Part shown: positions 37,941-47,444 of the stretch, piece by piece
Position numbering within the stretch: position 1 is the first letter of the stretch
How the letters are laid out: each line of letters opens with the position of its first letter
From: Pseudomonas bubulae
GTDB taxonomy: Bacteria; Pseudomonadota; Gammaproteobacteria; Pseudomonadales; Pseudomonadaceae
Assembly: GCF_037023725.1 (NCBI RefSeq)
Contig: NZ_CP146077.1
Location: 4,253,001 to 4,317,000 of the forward strand
Direction of reading: 5' to 3'
Length of the DNA: 64,000 bases
Notes under the pieces: generated by a model
Database searches by the model: none
The model's input: the letters and a program-made list of their open reading frames with translations, nothing else
Told to the model about the DNA's origin: nothing
Made by a program: the position numbers and the translations under genes

Positions 37941-38927
37941 TCAAACCTGAATCCGGATGATTTTGCGAATCCAGAAAATCCCGATGATCATGGCCACAAA
38001 AGCCCCCATGATCAGCTTCTGGCCCATGGGCTCCTTGAACAGCAGGGGCATATAAGTCGGGCTGGAAATCAGGATGGCCAACGCCAGCACAAAGGGCATC
38101 GACACCAGAATCCAGCCGGACATCCGCCCTTCAGCCGAGAGCGTCTTGACCTTGCGATGGAAGCGAAAGCGCCCGCGGATCAGGCTGCTCAAGCGGGTCA
38201 ACACCTCGGTCAGGTTGCCGCCGGTTTCGCGGTGGATCAGCACCGTGGTCACCAGCATCATCACCGTCATGCTGGGCACCCGTTCCAGCAGGCCGAGCAT
38301 GGCCCGGCGCACATCATTGCCATAGTTGATATCGGCAAAGGCCAGGCCGAACTCGTAAGCCACCGGCCCGTGATGCTCTTCGGCAACCAGTTGCAGGGTT
38401 TCGTTAAACGGATGCCCGGCGCGCAAAGCCCGGCACATGGCATCCAGCGCATCGGGCAAACCCTCTTCAAACTGGGCAAAACGCTTGATGCGATCGTGGG
38501 AAATCTTCCAGATGGGTAGCCAGAAGCAGACAAACGCCGCTGGCAACGCCACCCACCACAGCTGCAACAACGACCACAGCACCAGCCCCACCGCCGTAGC
38601 CAGCACCAGCCCCAGCAGCAACACGCGGTAGGCCCTGTATTCATGGCCGGCCTGCTCGATCATCTGCGCCAGGGTTTCCATCATCGGCAACTGCTCAAGG
38701 CGGGCCTCAAGGGGTGGCAGACGCCGCAGGTATTTCTGGCGCAGGATCGACTGCATATTGGGCAGGTTACTCGCCCGCTCCAGCAGGTTCAGACGCCCGC
38801 GAATGCGCTTGCGCACCTGGTTGGCCTCACCGAACACCGGAATGGTCAAACCCTGACTGAGCAGGAACATGGCAGTGAACACCATGCCCAGGAACGCCAG
38901 GATAAATTCGCCAGGAACCTGATTCAT
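37941..38927 (-). CDS. tadB: Tad pilus inner-membrane platform protein TadB
   Basis: This 328-residue type II secretion F domain protein has an N-terminal membrane helix, a membrane pair near residues 100-135 and a C-terminal helix. The F-domain pattern [22 protein letters not shown] and [12 protein letters not shown] are clear. ATG 38927 follows GGAGGGG and overlaps the tadA stop by 4 bp, so tadA and tadB are coupled. Confidence 0.93.
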   Translation of the reverse strand: MNQVPGEFILAFLGMVFTAMFLLSQGLTIPVFGEANQVRKRIRGRLNLLERASNLPNMQSILRQKYLRRLPPLEARLEQLPMMETLAQMIEQAGHEYRAYRVLLLGLVLATAVGLVLWSLLQLWWVALPAAFVCFWLPIWKISHDRIKRFAQFEEGLPDALDAMCRALRAGHPFNETLQLVAEEHHGPVAYEFGLAFADINYGNDVRRAMLGLLERVPSMTVMMLVTTVLIHRETGGNLTEVLTRLSSLIRGRFRFHRKVKTLSAEGRMSGWILVSMPFVLALAILISSPTYMPLLFKEPMGQKLIMGAFVAMIIGIFWIRKIIRIQV

Positions 38928-40363
38928 GACTGCCCCTCCATCCATTCCGGCCGGAACAGGCTGAGCGGCAGCTCAATACCCCGTTTGGCCAGCACATCAC
39001 GAAATGCCGGCACCATGCCGGTTGAGCGGAACTCGCCCAGCACTTCCCCTTTTTCGCCCATGCCGCTGCGTACAAAGGCGAAGATCTCGGTCATGGTAAT
39101 GATGTCGCCTTCCATGCCGTTGATTTCCTGCACGCTGACCAGGCGCCGGGTACCATCCTCCTGACGCTCCAGCTGGATGACCACGCCGATGGCCGAGGCA
39201 ATTTGCTGACGCATGGCCTTGATCGGAAAGGTGGCGCCGCTCATCGACACCATGTTTTCGATCCGCCCCAGCGCGTCGCGGGCCGTATTGGCGTGAATAG
39301 TGGTCAGCGACCCGTCGTGGCCGGTGTTCATGGCCGTCAACATATCCAGCGCCTCGGCGCCACGCACCTCACCGATCACGATCCGGTCAGGGCGCATACG
39401 CAGGCTGTTGCGCACCAGTTCACGCTGACCCACCTCGCCACGCCCCTCGATATTCGAGGGCCGGGTTTCCAGGCGCACCACATGGGGCTGCTGCAATTGC
39501 AGCTCGGCGGAGTCTTCAATGGTGACGATGCGCTCGTTGTGCGGGATAAAGCTGGAGAGCACATTGAGCATGGTGGTCTTGCCGCTGCCGGTGCCGCCGG
39601 AGATCAGCACATTGAGCCGCCCGCGCACGATGGCCTTGAGCATCAGGGCAATGGCCGGGGTCAGGGTGCCCATCTGCACCAGGCTCTGGGTATTGAGCAG
39701 GTCTACGGCGAAGCGGCGGATCGACATGCTCGGCCCGTCGATGGCCAGCGGCGGGATGATCGCGTTGACCCGCGACCCATCCTTGAGCCGTGCATCCACC
39801 AGGGGCGAGGACTCATCGATACGCCGCCCGAGGCTGGAGACAATACGGTCGATGATATTGAGCAGATGATGATCGTCGCGAAAGCGCACATCGGTTCTCT
39901 GCAATTTACCGAAGCGCTCGACGTACACCGAGTCAAAACCATTGACCAGAATGTCCGATACGCTGCTGTCACCCAGCAGCGGCTCCAGCGGCCCGAGGCC
40001 CAGCACCTCGTCGGTAATCTGCTTGATGATCAACTGACGGCTGCTGGCACTGACCGGTGCCGAGTATTCATCCAGCAGGCGCTGACTGATCTCGCGAATC
40101 TGGCGCCCTGCATCGGCCAGCTCCAGGGTGTCGAGCAAGGACAGGTCCATGACCTTGAGCAACTGCTGGTAAATCTTCTCCCGCCACTCGGCCTCCATGG
40201 AGCTGAGCTTGGTGCGGGTTTCATACACCACATCCGGCACGCTGGCTTCCCAGGCCATCAATACACTGGTGCAATCGGCGCCCTCGACAGGCAGTGCCAC
40301 CACTTCTGCGGAGGCCAGCTTGCCGGCTTGCTGACGCAGACGATTACGAAAGTCGCTGAGCAT
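38924..40363 (-). CDS. tadA: Tad pilus assembly ATPase TadA/CpaF
   Basis: This 479-residue secretion ATPase (VirB11/GspE superfamily, CpaF branch) has Walker A GGTGSGKT (residues 256-263), the Asp-box [10 protein letters not shown] (281-290), Walker B with [16 protein letters not shown], and the His-box [11 protein letters not shown]. It is cytoplasmic and drives Flp pilin assembly through TadB and TadC. It starts 3 bp after the tadZ stop. Confidence 0.95.
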   Translation of the reverse strand: MLSDFRNRLRQQAGKLASAEVVALPVEGADCTSVLMAWEASVPDVVYETRTKLSSMEAEWREKIYQQLLKVMDLSLLDTLELADAGRQIREISQRLLDEYSAPVSASSRQLIIKQITDEVLGLGPLEPLLGDSSVSDILVNGFDSVYVERFGKLQRTDVRFRDDHHLLNIIDRIVSSLGRRIDESSPLVDARLKDGSRVNAIIPPLAIDGPSMSIRRFAVDLLNTQSLVQMGTLTPAIALMLKAIVRGRLNVLISGGTGSGKTTMLNVLSSFIPHNERIVTIEDSAELQLQQPHVVRLETRPSNIEGRGEVGQRELVRNSLRMRPDRIVIGEVRGAEALDMLTAMNTGHDGSLTTIHANTARDALGRIENMVSMSGATFPIKAMRQQIASAIGVVIQLERQEDGTRRLVSVQEINGMEGDIITMTEIFAFVRSGMGEKGEVLGEFRSTGMVPAFRDVLAKRGIELPLSLFRPEWMEGQS

Positions 40364-40366
40364 GGC

Positions 40367-41584
40367 TTATCCTCCGAACAGACGGCTGAAAGTACGTTTG
40401 AGCAAACCTGCTTCAGTGGCCTCGATGCCGATCAGGCTCTGGCTCAGCTCACGCAGGCTCAAGGTGATGCTGGCACGGGGAGCATGCAGCTCCAGGGGCA
40501 CCCCGGTATTCTGGCTTTCACTGACCACCGCATAGTCATTGGGCAACTTTTGCAGTTCCGCGCAGCGCAAGGCTTCGCTGATGTCCTTGGGTTTAAAGGG
40601 CGACGCCTTGTCAAAGCGGTTAAGCACCACATGCAGACGATTGCCCTGCACGCCCAGGTCGTCGCGCAGAATGCGCACCAGGCGGTTGGCGTCCTGCAGA
40701 TGGCTCAAGCTTTGCTGCAGCACGATATAGACCCGGTCCGACTGTTCCAGGGTGATGCCGGTGAGGTGATCAATATGCCGCGGCAAATCCACCACGACCC
40801 AGTCATAGGTGCTGCGCGCCAGTTTCAGCAAACTGTCCAGTTGCTCCAGGCGAATTTCCTGGGACAGGCACAGCTCATCGGTGCGGCCGCCCAGCACATG
40901 CAGACTGGGGCTGAAATGACTGCAGAAACCCCGCAGCGCCACGCTGTCCAGGGTATCGATCTGTTGCAGCACATCGGTATGGCTGTGGGTGGGCAACACA
41001 TCCAGACTGTGAGCCAGGCTGCCGAATTGCAGGTCCAGATCCAGCAGCAGGGTTCTGCCGCCCTGCACACTTAATTGATGAGCCAGATTGCAAGCCAGCA
41101 TCGAGGCACCCGAACCGCCCTTGGCATTCATCACCGACACCAGTTTGCCCTTGCTCCCATACTCGCTGTGCTGCTCCAGCTGCATGCGCTCCAGCGCCGA
41201 CTGCAAGTCCTCGGCCGACACTGGCTCCGGCAAAAAGTCACGGGCCCCGGCCTGCATGGCCATACGCATGCCTTCATGCTCATCCAGCGACCCGCACACC
41301 AGCAGTGGCGGACGCTCCTTGAGCGGATGCTGCAACAACGCCGCCAGTTCCTCGCGCCATAAATGACTTACGCGCAACAGCAGAAAATCAGGCTGCTGTT
41401 CCAGGCCGTAGAGCGGGTCAGTGTGGCCATTGCTCACCAGCCGCGTACTCACCTGCAAGTGGGCTATGCCCTGGCTCAAGGCCTTGAGATGATTCAAGGC
41501 CGCGGCATCACGGCCGCTGATCAACAGGCGCATTCCCTGGCGGTCTGATGACGTAGCCGCCGTCACTTCTCGGACACTTAACAT
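40367..41584 (-). CDS. tadZ: Tad localisation protein TadZ/CpaE (MinD/ParA-like ATPase)
   Basis: This 405-residue protein joins an atypical receiver-like domain (about residues 18-130, ending DFLPEPVSAEDL) with a MinD/ParA-type ATPase domain carrying the deviant Walker A KGGSGAS (155-161) and VVVDLPRHIDH. TadZ places the Tad machine at the cell pole. Its ATG overlaps the preceding tadE-like stop (ATGTTAA, 7 bp), and its ribosome site GGGGA lies inside that gene. Confidence 0.9.
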   Translation of the reverse strand: MLSVREVTAATSSDRQGMRLLISGRDAAALNHLKALSQGIAHLQVSTRLVSNGHTDPLYGLEQQPDFLLLRVSHLWREELAALLQHPLKERPPLLVCGSLDEHEGMRMAMQAGARDFLPEPVSAEDLQSALERMQLEQHSEYGSKGKLVSVMNAKGGSGASMLACNLAHQLSVQGGRTLLLDLDLQFGSLAHSLDVLPTHSHTDVLQQIDTLDSVALRGFCSHFSPSLHVLGGRTDELCLSQEIRLEQLDSLLKLARSTYDWVVVDLPRHIDHLTGITLEQSDRVYIVLQQSLSHLQDANRLVRILRDDLGVQGNRLHVVLNRFDKASPFKPKDISEALRCAELQKLPNDYAVVSESQNTGVPLELHAPRASITLSLRELSQSLIGIEATEAGLLKRTFSRLFGG

Positions 41585-42081
41585 GGCGTAATCCCCGGTG
41601 TAACCGCCGGATCAGGCTGGCGGCCAAGACTCTCACGAGGCACGGTCGACCTGAACGTGGGCAGAATGAAGACCCCCCTGAAGCCGGGGATCAACAGATT
41701 GAAACTGAAGTTGGTCACCTGCAGTTGCACATAACGAATGGCGGCAAAACCGCCGGCCCCCACCAGATCATTGGGGCTGGAGACCACTGCACCGTTGGCG
41801 TCCAGATAGATCAGGTTCAGATTGGCACTGGTCAGGCTGGCGATCAGGCTGCTTGGCCCGGCATTGCCCGCCGTGTTGAACATGGCACGACGCAGGATGA
41901 CCGGGTCCTGGATATTGCACACCGCTGCCAGCCGCGCGCCGCGACGCACCGACTCGCTCAGCACATTGACGGTGAAGTACAGCCGGCCCATTTCCAGTGC
42001 GCCAAACAGCAGGGTGAAGAGCACCAGAGCGGTGATGGCGAACTCGACGATATACACGCCACCCATGCGTTTTCGGTTCAT
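41578..42081 (-). CDS. tadE: TadE-like pseudopilin, second of two
   Basis: This 167-residue protein has a short basic leader, a TadE-type hydrophobic N-terminus (GVYIVEFAITALVLFTLLFG, residues about 7-26) with the conserved Glu at the fifth position of the mature form, and a polar periplasmic part. Minor pseudopilins of this kind are processed by the Tad prepilin peptidase. ATG 42081 overlaps the upstream stop in TGATG; a GTG one codon earlier is also possible. Confidence 0.85.
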   Translation of the reverse strand: MNRKRMGGVYIVEFAITALVLFTLLFGALEMGRLYFTVNVLSESVRRGARLAAVCNIQDPVILRRAMFNTAGNAGPSSLIASLTSANLNLIYLDANGAVVSSPNDLVGAGGFAAIRYVQLQVTNFSFNLLIPGFRGVFILPTFRSTVPRESLGRQPDPAVTPGITPC

Positions 42082-42551
42082 CACAAGGCCCTCATTACGA
42101 CCGTTGAAGTCAACAGCAGGCCCAGTGGCACGCTGCTGCCATACAGCGCAGGAATGGCGCTGCCGAGCGCCGGGACAAAGGTGTAGGCAATGCTGACCCG
42201 TACATGGTTGGTGCCCACCGCACTCACCGTGACATCACCGGTGGTCAGGCCTGGTGCCGCCGCCGGGTAACCGTTGGGGTTGGCCGGCAGGCCATAAACG
42301 GCAACGTTTTTGGTCTTGGTGACCAGCGCCGCGTTCAGGTCCAGCGTGCCCAGGGTGGCGTTCCACGCCTGGCTGGCCACATAACGCCCGGCATCACGGC
42401 TGGCCTGCTGCAGGCTGTTGTACTGGAACAGCATGCGGCCGAACTCGGCGAAGGCCAGCATCAGCAACACCAGCAGCGGCAGGGTCAGCGCCAGTTCGAC
42501 CATCGCCAGGCCCCGCTGGGCGCGGGACGACCTGAATCCACAGCGTCTCAT
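42081..42551 (-). CDS. TadE-like pseudopilin, first of two
   Basis: This 156-residue protein has a basic leader (MRRCGFRSSRAQRG), then the pseudopilin segment LAMVELALTLPLLVLLMLAF with conserved Glu, followed by FGRMLFQYNSLQQASRDAGRY, typical of TadE/TadF proteins. AGGAGG precedes ATG 42551, which is 8 bp after the tadG stop. It may correspond to TadF; sequence alone does not separate TadE from TadF. Confidence 0.85.
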   Translation of the reverse strand: MRRCGFRSSRAQRGLAMVELALTLPLLVLLMLAFAEFGRMLFQYNSLQQASRDAGRYVASQAWNATLGTLDLNAALVTKTKNVAVYGLPANPNGYPAAAPGLTTGDVTVSAVGTNHVRVSIAYTFVPALGSAIPALYGSSVPLGLLLTSTVVMRAL

Positions 42552-42559
42552 GAGACCTC

Positions 42560-43897
42560 CTAGGAGTCGGTGCTCGGCGTCTGGTTGTTGTCGATATAGG
42601 TTTTGTACAGCTGGATCACCTGTGGCCCGGCGTTGGCCGCAGGGTTGGGACCCGGTACGTTGTCGCCTTCGCACACGCTGACGAACTGGCCGAAGATTTG
42701 CGCTTCATTACCCTGCTGAGCGGCTGGCTGCATCACGAAATAGCAGCCAAAGCCCAGCACCGGAATCGCCGAGGCTCCGTCGTTCTTGCCCGAGCAATCG
42801 CCGATCACGATTTTCAGGATCCGTCGTTCAAATACACCATTGCCCTGGCAACCGGCGCCGCCGCCCACACAAGCTGCCTCGTCCTGCTTCCAGTTGTTGT
42901 AGTCGTACAGGGCACCGCTGCTGGTGGACAGGTTGCCGCTGCTGGACGTGACCGTATTGCCGTCATACAGAATCGGCGCAGGCGACCCGGCGTAGGTAAA
43001 TGACTTGGGATTGACGGTAACCACCAGGTCCGGCGGATAGTCAGAAGCACTGAGGCCACCCTTGTATTCGTTAAAGCGCGTATTGAGGCCCTGGGAAGCC
43101 GGGCCCACGGTGTTGCCCGGCTTGGTCTGGGCAGTTGCACCGACGATATTGCACTGGTCGATCCCCCCCGCCAGCGCTTCCCTGACCGTCTTGCCGCCCG
43201 AACCGAAATCCAGCAGCTGAAAATTGCCCGGACCGATGGGCGAATTGTTGTTGGCGGCAGTTTTCAGTACCTGCAGATCACCGAACGTGAAACCCCAGAA
43301 CATCCCCGCAGCCGGATTGTTCTGCGCAGGGTTGCCGCACACCAGCAGCGGCGTCAGATCACAGGGGCCGCTGCTCGGGCTGGGCCCGGCAGTGGCCACC
43401 GCCGCGACGGCCTTGCCGGTGGCGTTACCGTTGTCCAGCGCCTGGAATACGCCCCAGAAAAAACTGCTCAGGGGATAGTTGTTCACCGTGACCCGAACAA
43501 AGGTCGCATTGGTCGGCCCCGGGAAAGAAAACGGCCCGTAGACACTGGTGGCCAGTTCCACCGAGGCAAAGCCTGACGGGTTGGCCGTGATGGCCCTGCC
43601 CAATTCCTCGTTGCCCGTCGCATTGGCATTGAGGCTCAGGGTATTGAGGGCCGCTGTTTGCGTCAGGCTGGCCGAGCCGGTCGCCCCCACTACCATGCTG
43701 AGCGTCTTGGCCCCGCTCAACGCCGCCGCATCCACGGCGTTTTGCAACCGGGTCTTGTTCAGCAGCATATGGCTGCCGTCCAGGGCCAGGGCGCCCATCA
43801 ACAGGAGCGAAGCCATGGCAATCACCACCAGGACCAGCATGGCGCCGCGCTGTTGCCGGGGAAACGCGGTGTGGGGCTGTTGGATACGCGCGTTCAT
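42560..43897 (-). CDS. tadG: TadG-like pilus assembly protein
   Basis: This 445-residue protein has a TadG/TadE-type N-terminal membrane segment (about residues 19-40, GAMLVLVVIAMASLLLMG) followed by LDGSHMLLNKTRLQNAVDAA, the typical Flp-associated Tad domain, and a large periplasmic part rich in Asn, Gly and Ser with several Cys. It is likely exported and anchored in the inner membrane. Function in the family is pilus assembly and surface retention. Confidence 0.87.
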   Translation of the reverse strand: MNARIQQPHTAFPRQQRGAMLVLVVIAMASLLLMGALALDGSHMLLNKTRLQNAVDAAALSGAKTLSMVVGATGSASLTQTAALNTLSLNANATGNEELGRAITANPSGFASVELATSVYGPFSFPGPTNATFVRVTVNNYPLSSFFWGVFQALDNGNATGKAVAAVATAGPSPSSGPCDLTPLLVCGNPAQNNPAAGMFWGFTFGDLQVLKTAANNNSPIGPGNFQLLDFGSGGKTVREALAGGIDQCNIVGATAQTKPGNTVGPASQGLNTRFNEYKGGLSASDYPPDLVVTVNPKSFTYAGSPAPILYDGNTVTSSSGNLSTSSGALYDYNNWKQDEAACVGGGAGCQGNGVFERRILKIVIGDCSGKNDGASAIPVLGFGCYFVMQPAAQQGNEAQIFGQFVSVCEGDNVPGPNPAANAGPQVIQLYKTYIDNNQTPSTDS

Positions 43898-43940
43898 GAT
43901 GGTTCACCTTGATAGTGTTGCGCGGCCGCTGCCCGGCCCT

Positions 43941-44747
43941 CTACATCGCTTTTTCAACCGTGGCCGCGACACCGCGGATGACAATCACGCCACCGTCATT
44001 GGCCGGTGCACGACGGCGAGCCACCGGCTTGGCCATCACGGTCGGCAGTACCGGCGCCGCCATGGCAACGGGTTCAGCCGCAATGGGTGTCTTGTTGTTA
44101 TCCAGCGGGTTGCGCAAGGCCAGTTGCACCTTGCCAGCGCTCATGCCCTTGACCAGCACTTCGGCCTGGGCGGGGGTCATCTCCAGGGTTACCGCACGCA
44201 CCACCACCGGTTGGGTCTTGTCAGTGCTGGCGGTCTGGTCAACAGCCAGTACCCGCAGGTCCTGGAGAATGGTCTTCGACTCGGCATTACCTTCGCTACC
44301 AACCTGCCGGGTTGCCAGCACGTCGACCCGATTACCCGGCAGCAGGAAGCCGCCGACGCCCACCACGTCATCCACCCGCACCGAGATGGCCCGTTTGCTG
44401 GGTTCGATCAGCGAGGCCAGGGTGCTGCCACCCATATGCTCGGCCAACCGTGCCCCCCGCAGAATGTCGCCGCGCAGCAGGGAGAAGGTGGCGATCTTGC
44501 CGACCACTTTTTCAGTGGTGTCGAAGGCGTCTTCGGGGGCTGCATCCCTGGGCATGCGCACCACCGTCACTTGCTGGGGCTCGATCATCTGCCCGAAAGC
44601 GATTTCCACCGTGGCAATCACCACGTTTTGCTGGTTATCGTCAGGGCTGGTGTTCAGCCGTGCCGTGAGCCAGTTATTGGCCATCCATGTAGCCCCCAGC
44701 CCGAGGATCACGGACAGGACAATCAAAGTCAGCGTGCGCGAGTTCAT
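43941..44747 (-). CDS. cpaB: Flp pilus assembly protein CpaB/RcpC
   Basis: This 268-residue protein has an N-terminal membrane helix (residues 8-25) and a SAF-type domain (about 45-110, ATVEIAFGQMIEP, LRGDILRGARLAEH) followed by the RcpC/CpaB conserved region (ISVRVDDVVGVGGFLLPGN over residues 120-138). In other Tad systems it works together with the secretin RcpA/CpaC; no secretin gene follows here. It is preceded by AGGAG. Confidence 0.88.
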   Translation of the reverse strand: MNSRTLTLIVLSVILGLGATWMANNWLTARLNTSPDDNQQNVVIATVEIAFGQMIEPQQVTVVRMPRDAAPEDAFDTTEKVVGKIATFSLLRGDILRGARLAEHMGGSTLASLIEPSKRAISVRVDDVVGVGGFLLPGNRVDVLATRQVGSEGNAESKTILQDLRVLAVDQTASTDKTQPVVVRAVTLEMTPAQAEVLVKGMSAGKVQLALRNPLDNNKTPIAAEPVAMAAPVLPTVMAKPVARRRAPANDGGVIVIRGVAATVEKAM

Positions 44748-44759
44748 GACGGTAACTCC

Positions 44760-46082
44760 TTAGCCAAGAAAATCGAGTTGGACGAAATAGTTGCGCCACG
44801 CCCACTCAAGCTCCTGAGTAGTCAGTGGCCCCGCCCCCTCCAGATAACGCTGGCGATCGCACGCCATATTCAACAGATCCCGGGGATGACATGGCACCAG
44901 GGGCATGTTTTCGGCGCCATACAGGTCGTGCAGCACGAAACTGAGCAACAGCGGGTCATAGGGGATACCCAGGCGCTGCGTCTCTTGAATCCAGATGCGT
45001 TCGTATTCGCCAGGCTTGAGGTAGCCAAATTGCAGCTTGTAGCCAATGCGCCGCAAAAATGCTTCGTCAGCCAGCTCCAGCGGATTGAGGTTGGTGGAGA
45101 ACACCAGGATCAGGTCAAACGGCAGTTCGCAGTGGCGCCCGCCCCCCAGGTTGAGGAAATCTCGCCTCTCTTCCATGGGCACAATCCAGCGGTTCAACAA
45201 CTCGCCCGGGGTCATGCGCTGACGCCCCAGATCGTCGATGATCAGCAGGCCGTTACTGGCCTTGAGTTGCAACGGTGCCTGGTACTGACGGGCATAAGGG
45301 TCATAACGCACATCCAGTTGTTCCATCGTCAACTCACCACCGGTGATCACGATCGGCCGTTCGCAGCACAGCAAGCGGCGGTCTATGCCCTCGTTGAGCA
45401 TCAAGCCGTTTTGATGTTCGTCATCGCCCAGGCGCTTGTGTACCTGAGGGTCAAAGATCTCGATCACCGATTCATTGATGGCGATGGCATGAGGCACCCA
45501 GATCGCTTCGGCAAACAAGCGGATCAGCCGACTGCTGACATAGGTCTTGCCGGTACCCGCAGGCCCGTAAATCATGATGGCGCGCCCGGAATTCAAGGCA
45601 ACACCCAGTTGATCGAGCATGCTTTGCGCCAGCACCATCGAACCGAAACAGTGGTGCATGTCATGGGCGCTGATACGCCCGTGGTGAATGGTCTGCAACT
45701 TCAGCAGCGAGCGGTAGGCACTCACCGGGTAAGGCGCTGCACCTATGTAGCCACTGCGGGCCAGGGCATCGCGGGCACTGTTGCGGCCGCGCTCGGTCAA
45801 GCCGTAGCGCATGGCCTGCCCCCCTGCCTGGCCCAGTACTTCGACGCGACGGTCCTTGCGCAGGAACGTGAGGATTTCTTCCATTACCGCACCGGTAAGC
45901 GCCAGTCGCGCCACCAGCTGCACCATGTCCAGCACACCCGCATCGTATAAATGCTTGCACACCAGATCACCGAGAAAATTGTCTGCCAATCCGGTTTCAA
46001 GGATGGTCCGTGGTTGTGGAGCCAGTAGTTGTACCGCTTCGCGCTCATCGAGAGAAACACGGTTGCTGCTGATGGCGTACAT
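44760..46082 (-). CDS. AAA+ ATPase embedded in the tad locus
   Basis: This 440-residue protein is not one of the standard Tad components. Residues 1-110 look like winged-helix or helical adaptor segments. An AAA+ module follows with Walker A GPAGTGKT (173-180), Walker B LLIIDDLG (279-286), a sensor-1 Asn in VFSTNLNP and a basic FLRRIGYKL sensor/finger segment. No signal peptide or membrane helix is seen, so it is cytoplasmic. It lies 14 bp from the peptidase gene and 12 bp from cpaB, inside one operon. The role is unknown; remodelling of the pilus machine is an inference. Confidence 0.85.
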   Translation of the reverse strand: MYAISSNRVSLDEREAVQLLAPQPRTILETGLADNFLGDLVCKHLYDAGVLDMVQLVARLALTGAVMEEILTFLRKDRRVEVLGQAGGQAMRYGLTERGRNSARDALARSGYIGAAPYPVSAYRSLLKLQTIHHGRISAHDMHHCFGSMVLAQSMLDQLGVALNSGRAIMIYGPAGTGKTYVSSRLIRLFAEAIWVPHAIAINESVIEIFDPQVHKRLGDDEHQNGLMLNEGIDRRLLCCERPIVITGGELTMEQLDVRYDPYARQYQAPLQLKASNGLLIIDDLGRQRMTPGELLNRWIVPMEERRDFLNLGGGRHCELPFDLILVFSTNLNPLELADEAFLRRIGYKLQFGYLKPGEYERIWIQETQRLGIPYDPLLLSFVLHDLYGAENMPLVPCHPRDLLNMACDRQRYLEGAGPLTTQELEWAWRNYFVQLDFLG

Positions 46083-46096
46083 GGTGTTCTCCTGAA

Positions 46097-46615
46097 CTAG
46101 TGGCCCAAGGTCAGCCAAAAGACGCTGGCCAAGGTGCCGAGCAAAACGGCGACCGAATAAGGGAAAGGTTTGCCGGCCACTTCAGCAGCGTGGGGGGGGA
46201 AGTAGGCGCGTGCCCTGAGCATCAACCAGTAGCGGCCCAGGGTTTGCAGGGCCTGGCCCTGCACCAGGACGATCAATAACCCGCATACCCCACCTGCAAT
46301 CAGGCTGAAAAACGCAGCCCAGAGGGCGTCATGGGGGGTTAAAAATGCGCCGGCCATGGCCATTAACTTGACGTCCCCGGCGGCCATCCCGCCAACGGCG
46401 TACATGGGCAGGAAAATTCCGAAACCGATCAGCATGCCCAGCAGTGAATGCCCCAACCCGATAAAGCCTGCGGCCCAGGTCTGGCCGACCAGGCCCAGTA
46501 CCAGCCCCAGCAAAACAAGAAGGTTGGGAATGCGGTGACTGCGAAGATCGCTCACCACCGCAACTCCCAGCAGCCCTAAAAGCAATACGACAGGAGCAAT
46601 CAGTAACTCGCTCAT
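46097..46615 (-). CDS. tadV: A24-type prepilin peptidase TadV/CpaA
   Basis: This 172-residue membrane protein has four to six hydrophobic segments. The aspartyl protease signatures of Flp peptidases are seen: SDLRSHRIPN (first Asp) and GGMAAGDVKLMA (second Asp in the GxGD-like site). It should cleave Flp and the TadE-like proteins. ATG 46615 has GAGGG seven bases upstream; ATG 46639 is possible. It is 28 bp downstream of flp copy 1. Confidence 0.9.
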   Translation of the reverse strand: MSELLIAPVVLLLGLLGVAVVSDLRSHRIPNLLVLLGLVLGLVGQTWAAGFIGLGHSLLGMLIGFGIFLPMYAVGGMAAGDVKLMAMAGAFLTPHDALWAAFFSLIAGGVCGLLIVLVQGQALQTLGRYWLMLRARAYFPPHAAEVAGKPFPYSVAVLLGTLASVFWLTLGH

Positions 46616-46643
46616 GGCTGCACCCTCAACAGGAGACATCGTG

Positions 46644-46835
46644 TTAGCAGACAGTGCCCTTGACAGCACATCCCAGACTGGTGATTGCTGTTTTCACATT
46701 GCCGCCCAGGGTGATAAACGCGGCGACAGCGCCCAGTGTTATCAGCCCGCCTGCCACTGCATATTCCACAATGGTCAGGCCATCTTCGTCGTTGATAAAC
46801 TTCACTACGGAAGTCTTGATTGATTGCAGGCTCAT
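46644..46835 (-). CDS. flp: Flp-type pilin, copy 1
   Basis: This 63-residue prepilin has an 18-19 residue leader, the Flp cleavage site after Gly19 (DG/LTIVEYAV, Glu24-Tyr25 pair) and a single hydrophobic segment (residues about 26-50), ending CAVKGTVC. ATG 46835 follows GAGGTGGACGAA. It heads the long minus-strand tad operon. Confidence 0.93.
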   Translation of the reverse strand: MSLQSIKTSVVKFINDEDGLTIVEYAVAGGLITLGAVAAFITLGGNVKTAITSLGCAVKGTVC

Positions 46836-47252
46836 TTCGTCCACCTCACTCAATGTTTGATATCAAGAAGCAGGGCTATTTGCGCTGCTTGATTGGATCT
46901 TAGCCAGAGGGTTATTTGAGGGTTAGGAGATTTTTGCTGACTGCTAGGACTTTATTGACATTACCCAGAAACAGTTAAACCCCACCTATTCAAGAGCAGG
47001 TAACTGCCACTAACAGACTCTTTATATGCAATCCGTACTACAATTAATCAGGCACAAAAAAACCGGCTTAAGGGTGCTGGGCTAGAGGGGACGTATAGCG
47101 CAACAGACTAAGCCGGGGGTTTCATAGCAGGATTTAATCTTCACAACCTCACAGCAACAGCGATACTTATGTACGGGTTGGTATCATTGGCGCTGCAAAC
47201 CGGCAGCCAGCAACTGCAAAGGAGCCATGCCCCAGTGATCATTGCCCGTGCA
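46836..47252. other. Intergenic region between the two flp genes
   Basis: No gene is seen in 417 bp. It holds the upstream region of flp copy 1 and the terminator of flp copy 2. The stretch 46900-47050 is markedly AT-rich compared with the neighbourhood. Confidence 0.5.
47055..47122 (-). terminator. Long-loop terminator of flp copy 2
   Basis: On the minus strand a stem of about 10 bp (AAACC...GGCTTA with TAAGCCGGTTT) encloses a loop of about 40 bases and is followed by seven T residues. It lies 130 bp past flp copy 2. Confidence 0.55.
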
Positions 47253-47444
47253 TCAGCAGGTAGTACCCTTGACCGCACACCCCAGGCTGGTAATGGCGTC
47301 CTTGACGTTGCCACCCAGGGTGACGAATGCCGCAACCGCCCCCAGGGTTATCAAGCCACCGGCCACGGCGTATTCAACAATGGTCAGGCCGTTCTCATCC
47401 TTAATAAAGGCCTGGACGGAAGTTTTAATGGTTTGCAAGTTCAT
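47253..47444 (-). CDS. flp: Flp-type pilin, copy 2
   Basis: This 63-residue prepilin is close to copy 1: the leader is MNLQTIKTSVQAFIKDENG, cleavage is expected after Gly19, and the mature start LTIVEYAVAGG is identical. It ends CAVKGTTC. ATG 47444 follows GAGGTGAACAAA; the in-frame ATG three codons upstream lies on the ribosome site. It has its own terminator, so it is expressed apart from, or in addition to, the tad operon. Confidence 0.92.
   Translation of the reverse strand: MNLQTIKTSVQAFIKDENGLTIVEYAVAGGLITLGAVAAFVTLGGNVKDAITSLGCAVKGTTC

Noticed and set aside
43548..45950. Plus-strand open frame of 800 codons opposite tadG, cpaB and the AAA+ gene
   Set aside because: It crosses three well-supported minus-strand genes and has low-complexity composition.
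47056..47135. A small gene between the flp genes
   Set aside because: Short frames there lack ribosome sites and overlap the terminator-like structure.
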